Source: JAKLFA01 sp038222225
GTDB lineage: Bacteria; Omnitrophota; Gorgyraeia; Zapsychrales; JANLHA01
Direction of reading: 5' to 3'
Assembly: GCA_038222225.1 (NCBI GenBank)
Contig: JBBRHV010000014.1
Coordinates: 1 to 45,510 of the forward strand
Length of the DNA stretch: 45,510 nucleotides
The position numbers were made by a program, and so were the translations under genes. Of this stretch, positions 32,083-40,018 are shown in pieces. The notes below the pieces were generated by a model that saw only the letters and a program-made list of their open reading frames with translations, had not been told where the DNA came from and ran no database searches. Every line of letters starts with the position of its first letter. Position 1 is the stretch's first letter.

Positions 32083-33582
32083 ATGCTGCTCATCAGTCCA
32101 AGTTATAATCGTCTTAAAAAATTGGGGGGATTCTCCCGTTATGTCCCGTTGAGTGTCCCGATCGGAGTCGGCTGGCTGGCCGGGGCGTTGATGGATGCCG
32201 GGAAAAAGGTGAAGATCCTGGATGAAGAGGTCGTCGGAGATTGTGATGCGATCCTGGAGGAGTATGTCAAAGACCTGGATAAACCCTATCTTTTCGGGAT
32301 CTCGTGCCTGACGGCCAGCATCCGGCGGGGACACGAGATCGCGGCGGTGATCAAGCAGAAATTTCCGGACAGTAAGGTGTTATTTGGAGGGATCCATCCG
32401 ACGGTTCTGCCGGAGGAAGCCCTTCAGGACCCCAATGTGGATATCACCATACGGGGAGAGGCCGAGGAGACGATACCGGTTCTGTATGACCGGCTGAAGA
32501 ATCATCAGGATGTCTCAGATATTCCCGGTGTCTCTTTCTGCCGTGACGGAAAATTTACCCATAATCCGGTTGCTCCTTTGACGGATGTCACCAAGCTGTC
32601 TAAGTTCCCTTATTTTCTCTTTGAACAGCATTCCTCCGCTTATGAGCTGGGGTTTATTACCAGTTCGCGTGGATGCCCGTTTGATTGTTCCTTCTGTTCT
32701 CAGAGAAGCATCTCCGGGCGCCGCTACCGGTTTTTCCCGGCGGAGATCGTGACCGAAACGCTGGATGATATTGTGAATAAATATCACCGAACGTATGTGA
32801 CGTTTCTGGATGACGCCTTTCTCACTAACAAAAAACGGGTGATCGATCTTTGCCATGAAATTCAGCGGAGGGGCCTTCATAAAAAAGCGCTGTTTGACTG
32901 CCAGGCCAGAGGGGATTCGGTGGATGAGGAAGTTTTAGGCATCATGAAAGAGTCGGGTTTCCGCACGATCAACTTCGGGATCGAGACTGCTTCTGAGCGG
33001 CTGATGACATTGATCGACAAGGGCGAAACGGTTGAGCAGATCAAGGCAGGGGTCCGGCTGGCGAAGAAGTTTGACTTTAAGATTTCAGGAACATTTATTC
33101 TGGGGCTTCCGACTGAAACACGCAAAGAACGCGCGGCCGCTTATCAATTGGCCAAAGAGTTGGACCTGGATTATGTGCGGTTTAATAATGCCACGCCGTA
33201 TCCGGGAACGCGCCTGTATCAAACCGCGCTGGATGAGGGGTGTTTAAATCCCGGGAAAGACTGGGAGAATTTGAACGCCTGCGGCACGCTGGTGGAATCT
33301 CCTTTTCGGGAGGCACCGCTGGCGTATGTTCCGCTGGGGGCTAATGAGCGGGCGCTGCGTTGTGATATTTTAAAATACAATCTGTTTTATTCGTTCCGTC
33401 CCAAAAGCATTTTCAAAATTCTGAAAGAGCGCGTCGGGCCGGCCGGTTGGCTGGCGCTGCCGCCGAAATGGTATTTCAAACCCGCGGAGTGGTTTTATCT
33501 CAGCAGCTTTGCTTTTAAAGTGCTGGGGTTGTTTTTAAAAGTGTTTGTCTACAGCCTGCTGACCATGTTTGAGAAACGGTGA
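32083..33582 (+). CDS. B12-binding-domain radical SAM enzyme
   Basis: 499 residues from ATG 32083, with AAGGGA upstream. Residues 1-145 form a cobalamin-binding fold (start MLLISPSYNRLKKLGG, then VLFGGIHPTVLPEEAL). Residues 180-400 are the radical SAM core with the cluster motif GCPFDCSFC (Cys198, Cys202, Cys205). VTFLDDAFLTNKKRV and FGIETASERLM are typical of the HemN-like/B12-rSAM methylase class. A C-terminal region (about 400-499) ends in hydrophobic, possibly membrane-touching segments (YLSSFAFKVLGLFLKVFVYS). These enzymes often methylate unactivated carbons or rearrange skeletons. The substrate is unknown. In this cluster it would be the third radical SAM protein. Confidence 0.9.
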   Translation: MLLISPSYNRLKKLGGFSRYVPLSVPIGVGWLAGALMDAGKKVKILDEEVVGDCDAILEEYVKDLDKPYLFGISCLTASIRRGHEIAAVIKQKFPDSKVLFGGIHPTVLPEEALQDPNVDITIRGEAEETIPVLYDRLKNHQDVSDIPGVSFCRDGKFTHNPVAPLTDVTKLSKFPYFLFEQHSSAYELGFITSSRGCPFDCSFCSQRSISGRRYRFFPAEIVTETLDDIVNKYHRTYVTFLDDAFLTNKKRVIDLCHEIQRRGLHKKALFDCQARGDSVDEEVLGIMKESGFRTINFGIETASERLMTLIDKGETVEQIKAGVRLAKKFDFKISGTFILGLPTETRKERAAAYQLAKELDLDYVRFNNATPYPGTRLYQTALDEGCLNPGKDWENLNACGTLVESPFREAPLAYVPLGANERALRCDILKYNLFYSFRPKSIFKILKERVGPAGWLALPPKWYFKPAEWFYLSSFAFKVLGLFLKVFVYSLLTMFEKR

Positions 33583-33588
33583 TTCCTT

Positions 33589-34266
33589 ATGACCAGTAAA
33601 GACGGTATGACGATTGCGGCCAAGTGTGCTCCGGAGAAAAACCTGTTATCTGATGTTTGCCAGGCAGGGCTGGAGGCGGTCGAGCTGTTCTTATCAGAGA
33701 AGATTTTGACGGATGTCGATGGTGTCATCAAGGCCTGCCGGGCTTTTCCGTTGCGCTACGCGCTGCATGCCCCCAATAGCGGTTTTGGGTTTGAAGGGCT
33801 CTTGGCTTTGACACAGGCGGTTCGGCCGGAGGTCATTGTTTTTCACAATATTTTTTGGGAAGACGAGTGGCCGGTGATCGCTCAGCGTTTTGACGGGACC
33901 GGCGTCAAGCTTTGCCTGGAAAACACCTACAGCGTGCATGAACCGGTGAAATTGATGAGGCGGTTTTCTTTCGGCCGCTGCCTGGATATGGAACATCTGC
34001 AGATGGAGACGTGCGGTTTTTTTGAAGAGGCGTTTATTTCCGTGATGCGGGAGGCTTCGCATATTCATCTGACCGGGTATTCTTTCGGAAGCGACAGGTG
34101 GCATACGCATATCCATCATGCCCCGGAGCATAACCGCTATGTGCTGGATGTGCTCAACCGATCCGGTTACCGCGGGCTGGTGGTGTCTGAGGCTAGGCAG
34201 TCGCTTCAAACGCTGAAAGATTTCCAGGCTTTAAAAGCGTTTGATCAAGAGTGGAGAAATTCTTAA
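33589..34266 (+). CDS. Xylose-isomerase-like TIM-barrel protein
   Basis: 225 residues from ATG 33589, six bases after the preceding stop. Shows the pattern of the AP-endonuclease-2/sugar isomerase barrel: LHAPN on an early strand, VIVFHN, KLCLEN (metal-binding Glu), CLDMEH (Asp, His), HIHLTGY, and VVSEAR near the end (second metal-binding Glu). Residues are well placed for a divalent-metal site, so isomerase or epimerase activity on a ketose or its phosphate is plausible, which would fit with transketolase and the SIS isomerase. It is shorter than typical xylose isomerases (about 280) and no helical cap is seen. Confidence 0.75.
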   Translation: MTSKDGMTIAAKCAPEKNLLSDVCQAGLEAVELFLSEKILTDVDGVIKACRAFPLRYALHAPNSGFGFEGLLALTQAVRPEVIVFHNIFWEDEWPVIAQRFDGTGVKLCLENTYSVHEPVKLMRRFSFGRCLDMEHLQMETCGFFEEAFISVMREASHIHLTGYSFGSDRWHTHIHHAPEHNRYVLDVLNRSGYRGLVVSEARQSLQTLKDFQALKAFDQEWRNS

Positions 34267-34281
34267 CGAAAGAATCAAGAG

Positions 34282-34806
34282 ATGGTTGTTTTGGTTTATT
34301 GTTTGATCTTGTTTTTGACTGCGTTTGTCGTGCACGTGTTCATTTGGAAAGTGCGTCTTCCTAAAAACCACTCAAAAATATTATTGGCCATATTCTTAAC
34401 GGTCCTGGCGCTGGGGATGGCGGCGATCGCTTTTTTTGGGAAGAGAATGGCGCAGGCCGGGATCCCGGTTCCGGACAGGGGAAATGATGAGCTGCAGTTG
34501 GCGGTCTGCTATATTTCGGTCATGCTGGCTTATGTTGTGACCTATTCGGGGATTGAAGTGGACAGCCCGTCTCTGGTGATGGTTTTGGAAATTCATCGCG
34601 CCGGTCCCGGCGGGCTTGCGGAAGATGCCTTTGAGAAAGCGATGGATAATGATCGTTTGGTGATTCCCAGGCTCAATGATCTGCTTAAGGGAGAGCTGGC
34701 CTCTTTGGAAGACGGGATCTACCGTCTGACCGCCAAGGGCAGAAGAATCGCGCGGCTGTTTTGTTTTTACCGTCGGGTTTTGGGAAAAGAACATAAGGGG
34801 GGGTAG
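34282..34806 (+). CDS. Membrane protein with C-terminal winged-helix-like domain, member A
   Basis: 174 residues from ATG 34282 (weak AAGAG site). Three membrane spans lie at about residues 2-20, 34-52 and 70-90. The cytoplasmic tail (about 105-174) has a predicted helix-turn-helix-plus-wing pattern: GLAEDAFEKAM, RLNDLLKGELASLEDGIYRLTAKGRRIARLF. I do not recognise the family. It is adjacent to, and built like, the next gene. Possibly a pair of membrane-anchored regulators or partners in polysaccharide export. This is inference from shape only. Confidence 0.6.
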   Translation: MVVLVYCLILFLTAFVVHVFIWKVRLPKNHSKILLAIFLTVLALGMAAIAFFGKRMAQAGIPVPDRGNDELQLAVCYISVMLAYVVTYSGIEVDSPSLVMVLEIHRAGPGGLAEDAFEKAMDNDRLVIPRLNDLLKGELASLEDGIYRLTAKGRRIARLFCFYRRVLGKEHKGG

Positions 34807-34810
34807 GAAG

Positions 34811-35338
34811 ATGGGTTTTATTTATGCCATGCTGCCGATGTGGGTTTTTGCCGCCAATGTCATGCTTCAGATCGCCTTGTCGCGTTATGTTTTTTGTTCG
34901 AGCTTGCTGAAGGCCACACTAACGAGCTTCAGCATCGGCTTAGGCGCGTTGCTTCTGCTCGAGGGCTTTTTTTTCGGGGTCATCAAATCAATGGTCCCGT
35001 TGGCAGACATGTTCGGTTATGCCATGCTTCACATGCTCACCTATATTTCGCTGGGATACTGTTATGTTCATTTTGTTAATCTGGGGGAAACCGCCCGGCG
35101 CATCCGCTTGATGCGAGAGCTGTATGAAGCCCCGGGTGGGCTTTCGCGGGAACAGATCTTGTCGAAATACAATGCCGCGGTCATCCTGGAAAACCGAATT
35201 GGGCGTCTGTTGACCAATGAGCAGATCCGCCGGGAAGGCGGCCGGTATTTTATTCAGCGCCGGTTTATGATCGTGACCGCGTTGGGGATTGTGGCCTTAA
35301 AGAAATTTTTGCTCGGGAAGAGCAGTGAACGTGAGTAA
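34811..35338 (+). CDS. Membrane protein with C-terminal winged-helix-like domain, member B
   Basis: 175 residues starting four bases after the previous stop, with a GGTAGGAAG ribosome-binding site. Hydrophobic spans occur at about residues 6-24, 34-55 and 62-82 (MFGYAMLHMLTYISLGYCY). The tail from about 100 (GGLSREQILSKYNAAVILEN, RIGRLLTNEQIRREGGRYFI) has a compact winged-helix look and ends with another short hydrophobic stretch. It shares the membrane-then-winged-helix plan of member A without strong sequence identity. Last gene of the plus-strand sugar cluster. Confidence 0.6.
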   Translation: MGFIYAMLPMWVFAANVMLQIALSRYVFCSSLLKATLTSFSIGLGALLLLEGFFFGVIKSMVPLADMFGYAMLHMLTYISLGYCYVHFVNLGETARRIRLMRELYEAPGGLSREQILSKYNAAVILENRIGRLLTNEQIRREGGRYFIQRRFMIVTALGIVALKKFLLGKSSERE

Positions 35339-35340
35339 CC

Positions 35341-35361
35341 AACGAGGCGTTTTTCCGCGTT
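35341..35361 (+). terminator. Weak hairpin after the plus-strand sugar cluster
   Basis: AACGAGG (35341-35347) pairs with CCGCGTT (35355-35361), with one mismatch and a seven-base loop rich in T. A short T-containing tail follows. It sits between convergent gene ends (35338 and 35372). Confidence 0.3.
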
Positions 35362-35371
35362 TCTTTATCTG

Positions 35372-36358
35372 TTAGCACCGGTCTTGCAGCAAAACCACAT
35401 CGATATTCGCAACTTTTTCAACAATAAACGGCGGCCGGTTTTTCAGGCAGTTATGAATGTCGGCCAGATACATTCCGATACATCCCAAAAGGATAAAGAG
35501 GATGCCGAACAGCAGGGACACCACTCCGACGGTGGAGGCCCATCCGGGGACGGTTGCACCCTGCAGATATTTGATCAGAATATAGAGCAGTTCAGCGAAG
35601 GACAGCAGGCTTGTCAGCAAGCCGACCCAAATGCCCAGTTTCAGAGGGATCGAGGAGAAGGAAATGATTCCCGAAAAGCCTAAGCGCAGCATTTTTAAAA
35701 ACCCGTATTTGCTGACGCCTTTTTGCCGTTGTCCTTCGTTATAGCTCAGAGAGGTGGAGGGAAATCCAACCCAATGAATGATCCCGCGAAGAAATAAATT
35801 GGCATCTTTGATGTGCTTGAACGCGTTAAAGACCTGCCGGTCAAAGAGACAAAAGTCAGATGTTCCTTCCTGGAGCGGAACCCCGGAGAGGCAGGTAAAA
35901 AGTTTGTAATAATATTTTGAGGTGATCCTTTTGAACACAGAGGTCTTGGCGTGGCTCACCCGGGTGGTATTGACAATTTTATATCCGTTTTTCCAGGCCT
36001 GGAGCATGTCCGGAATAAGTTCCGGGGGGTGCTGCAGGTCTCCATCCATGCAGATCATGGCCTGGCCTTGGGCAAAGTGGAGGCCGGAAAAAAGCGCGTG
36101 CTGATGGCCGAAGTTTTTGGAGAGCGAGATTCCCTTAACGGCCGGATTCTGCCGGGCAGCTTGTGTGATCTCCTGCCAGGTTTTGTCGGTGCTTCCGTCA
36201 TCAACCAGGATAAATTCATGGGAGACGCCGGTTGTTGACACATGAAGGTTCAATTGCTGGAGAAGATCGGCGATCGTATCCTGCTCGTTGTATAAAGGGA
36301 TCACCACGGAAAGATCGACAGGAAATGGATTGTTTTGAGACGACATGTTATTGTTCAT
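35372..36358 (-). CDS. GT2 polyprenyl-phosphate sugar synthase-like protein (DPM1/GtrB type)
   Basis: 328 residues. The N-terminal GT-A domain has LSVVIPLYNEQDTIADLL, ILVDDGSTDKTW and the MDGDLQHPP metal-binding motif. Two C-terminal membrane hairpin spans lie at about 243-268 and 280-302. This is the layout of GtrB and ArnC, which load a sugar onto undecaprenyl phosphate. It overlaps the stop of the TPR gene by 11 bases and is transcribed with it. The enzyme would make the lipid-linked donor, and the GT-C protein next to it could use it, as in paired protein or lipid glycosylation systems. The sugar is unknown. No gene-specific promoter is seen. Confidence 0.9.
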   Translation of the reverse strand: MNNNMSSQNNPFPVDLSVVIPLYNEQDTIADLLQQLNLHVSTTGVSHEFILVDDGSTDKTWQEITQAARQNPAVKGISLSKNFGHQHALFSGLHFAQGQAMICMDGDLQHPPELIPDMLQAWKNGYKIVNTTRVSHAKTSVFKRITSKYYYKLFTCLSGVPLQEGTSDFCLFDRQVFNAFKHIKDANLFLRGIIHWVGFPSTSLSYNEGQRQKGVSKYGFLKMLRLGFSGIISFSSIPLKLGIWVGLLTSLLSFAELLYILIKYLQGATVPGWASTVGVVSLLFGILFILLGCIGMYLADIHNCLKNRPPFIVEKVANIDVVLLQDRC

Positions 36359-38054
36359 CGGCCGGCAGCAGTTTTTTTAATTTTTGGTATTCGGACTGAG
36401 CTAATTCGTGTCCTGGATCAGCCGCTAAAATAAACTCAAGATCCTTTAAGGCCAAAGCGTATTGTTTTTGTTCGGCAAAAATGATACTTCGATTATAGTA
36501 TGGATCCACCTGTTGGGCATCAAGATTTATGGATTTGTCCAAGTCGGTTTTCGCCTGGTCAGGCAGGGACAGGATCAGATAGCCGGCAGCCCGGTTGTTG
36601 AGGGACGCCACATCGTCAGGGTTGGAATGCAAAAGAAGAGTATAGATTTCAATAGCCGCCTGAGGGTCATTGGACAATAAGAACACGGTTGCCTTTTGGC
36701 GAAGGGCGTCGGTGTAGTCGGGCTTTAAAAGGAGCGCGGTGTTTAAGTCCGCTAGAGACCTTTGATATTGTCCGTCCTGTGAATAGTAGTCTGCCCGTCC
36801 AAGATAAGCCGGATAGGCGCGCGGGTATAATCTGATCTCATTGCTCCAAAGAGTCTCTCCGTTTTGCCAGTTATGGCAGATGGCCCACGTGTTGAGCAGG
36901 AGATAGAAGACCAGAGTTCCCAAAATGATTTTGATCAGCAGGCGCTGCTGTTTTATGAGCAGGTTCGCCCAGGCCGCCAGGACCAAGAAAATTCCATAAG
37001 AGGCAAGGTAGCAATAGCGGTCATTGGTCAGCGAGTTTGTGGTGGAATAGAGCTTTGAGAAGGGCAGCAGGACAATAAAAAAAAATAAAAATCCGAAAAG
37101 GAATGGTTTGATTTGGGCTGGTTTTTTTCGATAGAGCAGGAAAAGACCAAGAAAGCCGGCGGCAAGGAGGAGGCTGTAGAGAAAGTTCAGGGAATGGAGG
37201 TAATATCCTTCTGGATAGATAATGGCAAAGTTCAGCGGCGCCAGCAGCTGGGAAAGGTAATGGAAGATGCCCAAGCTTGATAAATGAATTCGTTCGCTGA
37301 GGGGAGAGGTCTCCAGATTAAAGTACGGGTTTGCGATGATCTGCGAGTGTTTAGCTGTGAAAAGGGTTATCCATGTTAAGAAAACCGATACAAGAAAAAA
37401 AGGCGCCAGCATAAAGAAACGTTTGAGTTTCAAAAAGTTATCTTGCCAGCAACATAATAAGAGAAGAATGAACGGTAATGTGATTGCGCCTGCGGAAAAA
37501 CAGCACCCGCAGATGAGAAAGCTGAAAAAGCTGAGAATAAAGGCGTACGGCTTCTGGGATGGCGACTGAAGGCCTTTGAGAAAAAGGGCCAGCGTTACTA
37601 GATAAAAGAAGCTGTACATCACATGCATGAGGGCTGAGGCCCAGGCCACCGCTTCGACATGGATCGGATGGATCCCGAACAGAAGAGAAGCGGCCGCGCT
37701 CATAAAGGTATTGCGTGTCAGGAGAAACGTCAGCCAGAAGACAGCGATAACGCAGCCAAGATGGAAGAGTAGGCTTGTGAGGTGAAACCACAAAGGATTG
37801 AATCCAAAGAAGTGCTTGGTGGTCATGTAAACAATGAAAACCAGCGGGTCAAATCGGCTATGATCCCCCTTGAGATGCGTTTCGAATATTTTTATTGCGT
37901 TTGAAAAGGAATAGTCATGAATGATTTTATTTTCAAAAAGCAGCAGGGAATCATCGTAATTGACAAAGCTGTTAGAAAATGAAGGGAAATAGCAGAGCAG
38001 GGTGGCGGTCAGGATGAGAAATATGATGATCCATGTTTTTTTAAGTTGAGTCAT
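36348..38054 (-). CDS. TMTC-like GT-C membrane protein with C-terminal TPR domain
   Basis: 568 residues. About ten to eleven membrane spans in the first 395 residues. The first periplasmic loop has NYDDSLLL with Asp34 and Asp35, typical of the acidic pair in GT-C enzymes. HPIHVEAVAWAS in the next loops is typical of the TMTC/bacterial TPR O-glycosyltransferase-like family. Residues about 415-565 hold four TPR repeats (such as YPAYLGRADYYSQDGQYQRS). Eukaryotic TMTC proteins O-mannosylate cadherins. The bacterial homologues are poorly studied. It shares its transcript with the GT2 gene. The start ATG 38054 has no Shine-Dalgarno. The upstream -10 box is TGTTATAAT. Confidence 0.85.
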   Translation of the reverse strand: MTQLKKTWIIIFLILTATLLCYFPSFSNSFVNYDDSLLLFENKIIHDYSFSNAIKIFETHLKGDHSRFDPLVFIVYMTTKHFFGFNPLWFHLTSLLFHLGCVIAVFWLTFLLTRNTFMSAAASLLFGIHPIHVEAVAWASALMHVMYSFFYLVTLALFLKGLQSPSQKPYAFILSFFSFLICGCCFSAGAITLPFILLLLCCWQDNFLKLKRFFMLAPFFLVSVFLTWITLFTAKHSQIIANPYFNLETSPLSERIHLSSLGIFHYLSQLLAPLNFAIIYPEGYYLHSLNFLYSLLLAAGFLGLFLLYRKKPAQIKPFLFGFLFFFIVLLPFSKLYSTTNSLTNDRYCYLASYGIFLVLAAWANLLIKQQRLLIKIILGTLVFYLLLNTWAICHNWQNGETLWSNEIRLYPRAYPAYLGRADYYSQDGQYQRSLADLNTALLLKPDYTDALRQKATVFLLSNDPQAAIEIYTLLLHSNPDDVASLNNRAAGYLILSLPDQAKTDLDKSINLDAQQVDPYYNRSIIFAEQKQYALALKDLEFILAADPGHELAQSEYQKLKKLLPADEQ

Positions 38055-38099
38055 GGCGGTTTCTGCTCAGAAAAGGGCATTTTTAAATTGATTGGAGGT

Positions 38100-38108
38100 A
38101 TTATAACA
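38100..38108 (-). promoter_or_regulatory. Extended -10 promoter of the TPR/GT2 pair
   Basis: On the minus strand the sequence reads TGTTATAAT, a perfect extended -10 box without a good -35. The leader is about 40 bases to the start codon at 38054. It is divergent from the carbonic anhydrase promoter about 90 bases away. Confidence 0.5.
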
Positions 38109-38172
38109 GATGTGTCATAAATGTATACGCTGTAAACAGAGCAGGTGTTTTTAACTTTTTGGAGAGATTTCT

Positions 38173-38203
38173 TTGTTCTCTTTCTGTGTATTTTGAGTAT
38201 AAT
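38173..38203 (+). promoter_or_regulatory. Promoter of the carbonic anhydrase gene
   Basis: TATAAT at 38198-38203 is a perfect -10. The best -35, TTGTTC (38173-38178), is 19 bases upstream, a long spacer, and TTCTCT at 16 bases is an alternative. The leader to ATG 38239 is about 30 bases and includes AGGAGA. Confidence 0.55.
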
Positions 38204-38238
38204 ACCTTATTATTTCGGCAGAAAATAGGAGACCCCTG

Positions 38239-38841
38239 ATGAAGGAATCGTTGAAAGCTCTTTTTAAGAACAACCGTGTCTGGGCAGACAGCATCAAATC
38301 CGAAGACCCGGACTTCTTTACCAATTTGTCCCATCAGCAGAATCCAAAGTATCTTTGGATCGGCTGCTCCGACAGCCGGGTCCCGGCCAACCAGATCGTC
38401 GGCCTTATGCCGGGTGAAATTTTTGTTCACCGCAATATCGCCAATGTCGTGGTTCACACCGACCTCAATTGCCTTTCGGTTCTGCAGTACGCTGTGGATA
38501 TTTTAAAAGTTGAGCATGTGATCGTCTGCGGTCATTATGATTGCGGAGGCATTAACGCGGCGATGGATGGTCAGGAACATGGGCTTATTGATAATTGGCT
38601 GCGGCATATCAAGGACGTGTATCGGTGTTATAAAACAGAGATCGATTCCTGCAGGGACGATCGCGCTAAGCTGGACCGTTTGTGTGAATGTAATATCATT
38701 GAACAGGTCAATAATATTTGCCAGACCACGATTTTGCAGAACGCGTGGAACGCAGGGCAACGTGTTGCCGTGCATGGCTGGGTGTATCGTTTAAGCGACG
38801 GAATCTTGAAAGACCTCAAGGTCACGGTGGATGCCTGTTGA
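38239..38841 (+). CDS. Beta-class carbonic anhydrase
   Basis: 200 residues from ATG 38239, with AGGAGA upstream. Interconverts CO2 and bicarbonate with a catalytic zinc. Zinc ligands Cys43, His99 and Cys102 are visible in WIGCSDSRVP and VCGHYDCGG, and the Asp45-Arg47 catalytic dyad is present. The length (200) fits plant-type beta enzymes and E. coli Can (220). It is cytoplasmic. The promoter is divergent from the GT-C/TPR operon. It may supply bicarbonate for anabolism or buffer pH. Its location beside an ion transporter further on is suggestive only. Confidence 0.96.
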   Translation: MKESLKALFKNNRVWADSIKSEDPDFFTNLSHQQNPKYLWIGCSDSRVPANQIVGLMPGEIFVHRNIANVVVHTDLNCLSVLQYAVDILKVEHVIVCGHYDCGGINAAMDGQEHGLIDNWLRHIKDVYRCYKTEIDSCRDDRAKLDRLCECNIIEQVNNICQTTILQNAWNAGQRVAVHGWVYRLSDGILKDLKVTVDAC

Positions 38842-38920
38842 CACAAACCGGGACTGGCGGTTTCCGCGGTGGTTGTGGTGATTAAAGGGTGTGGTTTTTT
38901 ACAGAAAGGGAAGGCCGCAG

Positions 38921-39487
38921 TTGACTGATGCACCGACAAGATTTGAGAGCCGTAAAGCCCAGCGAGCTATGGCGCGCCTTGTCCTGTTTGTGTTTTTATT
39001 GACCTTTATTGCGGTCAGGATCCTGGTTTTTCTCATTATGTCCGAGCGGATTCCTGATCTTTTTATTTATGTGGGAGGGACTCATATTCACCATTTGAAC
39101 TTTGGGATTTTCCTCTTAGCCATCATTGGAGGATACCTGATTTTCATCTGTCCCGATCAGAAGGTCTTAAAGGTAATGGCTGTTCTTTATGGAATAGGTT
39201 TGGCTTTAACATTTGATGAATTCGGAATGTGGCTGCATTTGGGAGGGAGCTATTGGCAAAGATCCAGTTTTGACGCCATTACGGTTATCGCGGCAGTCTT
39301 AGCGCTGATTGCCTTTGCGCCGCCGCTTCGTCAGTGGGGAGCTCAACATTATTTTTCAAGCGGGCTGGTTTTATTTATCATCGGGGTGTTCTTTTGCATG
39401 CTGTTTTTTTCCCTTCATATTGCTGAAACACGGTTGGAATATAAAATGATTGGGGTAGAGCATCCGGAACTGGACCGGTCCAATTGA
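38921..39487 (+). CDS. Polytopic membrane protein of unknown function
   Basis: 188 residues from TTG 38921, chosen because AAAGGGAAGG lies about eight bases upstream. GTG 38891 in the same frame would give 198 residues but lacks a site. About five membrane spans start at residue 18. Notable conserved-looking polar residues sit in or near the membrane: GTHIHHLNFGIFL and LTFDEFGMWLHLGGSYWQR, the latter holding Asp-Glu and Trp. I do not know the family's function. The His-rich first loop could bind metal or protons. A gap of about 80 bases separates it from the carbonic anhydrase gene. Confidence 0.7.
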   Translation: MTDAPTRFESRKAQRAMARLVLFVFLLTFIAVRILVFLIMSERIPDLFIYVGGTHIHHLNFGIFLLAIIGGYLIFICPDQKVLKVMAVLYGIGLALTFDEFGMWLHLGGSYWQRSSFDAITVIAAVLALIAFAPPLRQWGAQHYFSSGLVLFIIGVFFCMLFFSLHIAETRLEYKMIGVEHPELDRSN

Positions 39488-39592
39488 AAGAGAGCCGTTT
39501 CCGTGATTTTTTAAACAATGGCGGGATTCCGGATAGTTCTCGTTTTTAAAATGGTTCTGATGTATACTGATTTTTAAAATATAGGTTCAAGC

Positions 39593-39937
39593 ATGCTGGT
39601 ACAACGATTAAGGCGGTTAGATATGCGTTATTTTAAGCTATTTTTGATCGTTATCTTGATGAGTTTCACTCTTTTGTTTTCTTTTCCCAAAGGACATTCA
39701 TGGGCGCAGCCTTTGTGGGGTTTTGAAATTCAGGAAAGCCGTCCTTTGAAGGGCGAGGTGTTTGTCAAATCAGAGGGACAGTTTTCTGATGCCATGGCCA
39801 GCCGTGAAGGCCTGTGCGGTCTGGGAGCCGTAAAGGTGTTTGCTGACCGGATGATGTTTGAGCCCCTTCACTGCAGTTTCCATTCCTTGTATTTTCAAGA
39901 GCAGTTGAACCATTCGCCACCCTCTCTTCGCGTTTAA
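39593..39937 (+). CDS. Small exported protein, unknown function
   Basis: 114 residues, or 104 from ATG 39623 (MRYFKLFLIVILM), which gives a more classical signal peptide. The signal core is at about 14-32 and cleavage near GHSWAQ. The mature part of about 75 residues has two cysteines and no recognised motif. The ribosome-binding site is weak in both cases. It may be a real small secreted protein, but it has little support beyond its signal sequence. Confidence 0.45.
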   Translation: MLVQRLRRLDMRYFKLFLIVILMSFTLLFSFPKGHSWAQPLWGFEIQESRPLKGEVFVKSEGQFSDAMASREGLCGLGAVKVFADRMMFEPLHCSFHSLYFQEQLNHSPPSLRV

Positions 39938-39982
39938 CAGCTTTCGTTTTTTTTAATCCAGGTATAAATTTTATGCAGCGCA

Positions 39983-39991
39983 TGTTATAAG
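39983..39991 (+). promoter_or_regulatory. Extended -10-like element before the EIIA-CBS gene
   Basis: TGTTATAAG differs from the extended -10 box in its last base. It is 28 bases upstream of the preferred ATG 40019. No -35 is clear. The spacing would give a short leader that includes the AGGAGG site. Confidence 0.35.
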
Positions 39992-40018
39992 AGATGCGCA
40001 TAATGCAGGAGGATGATG

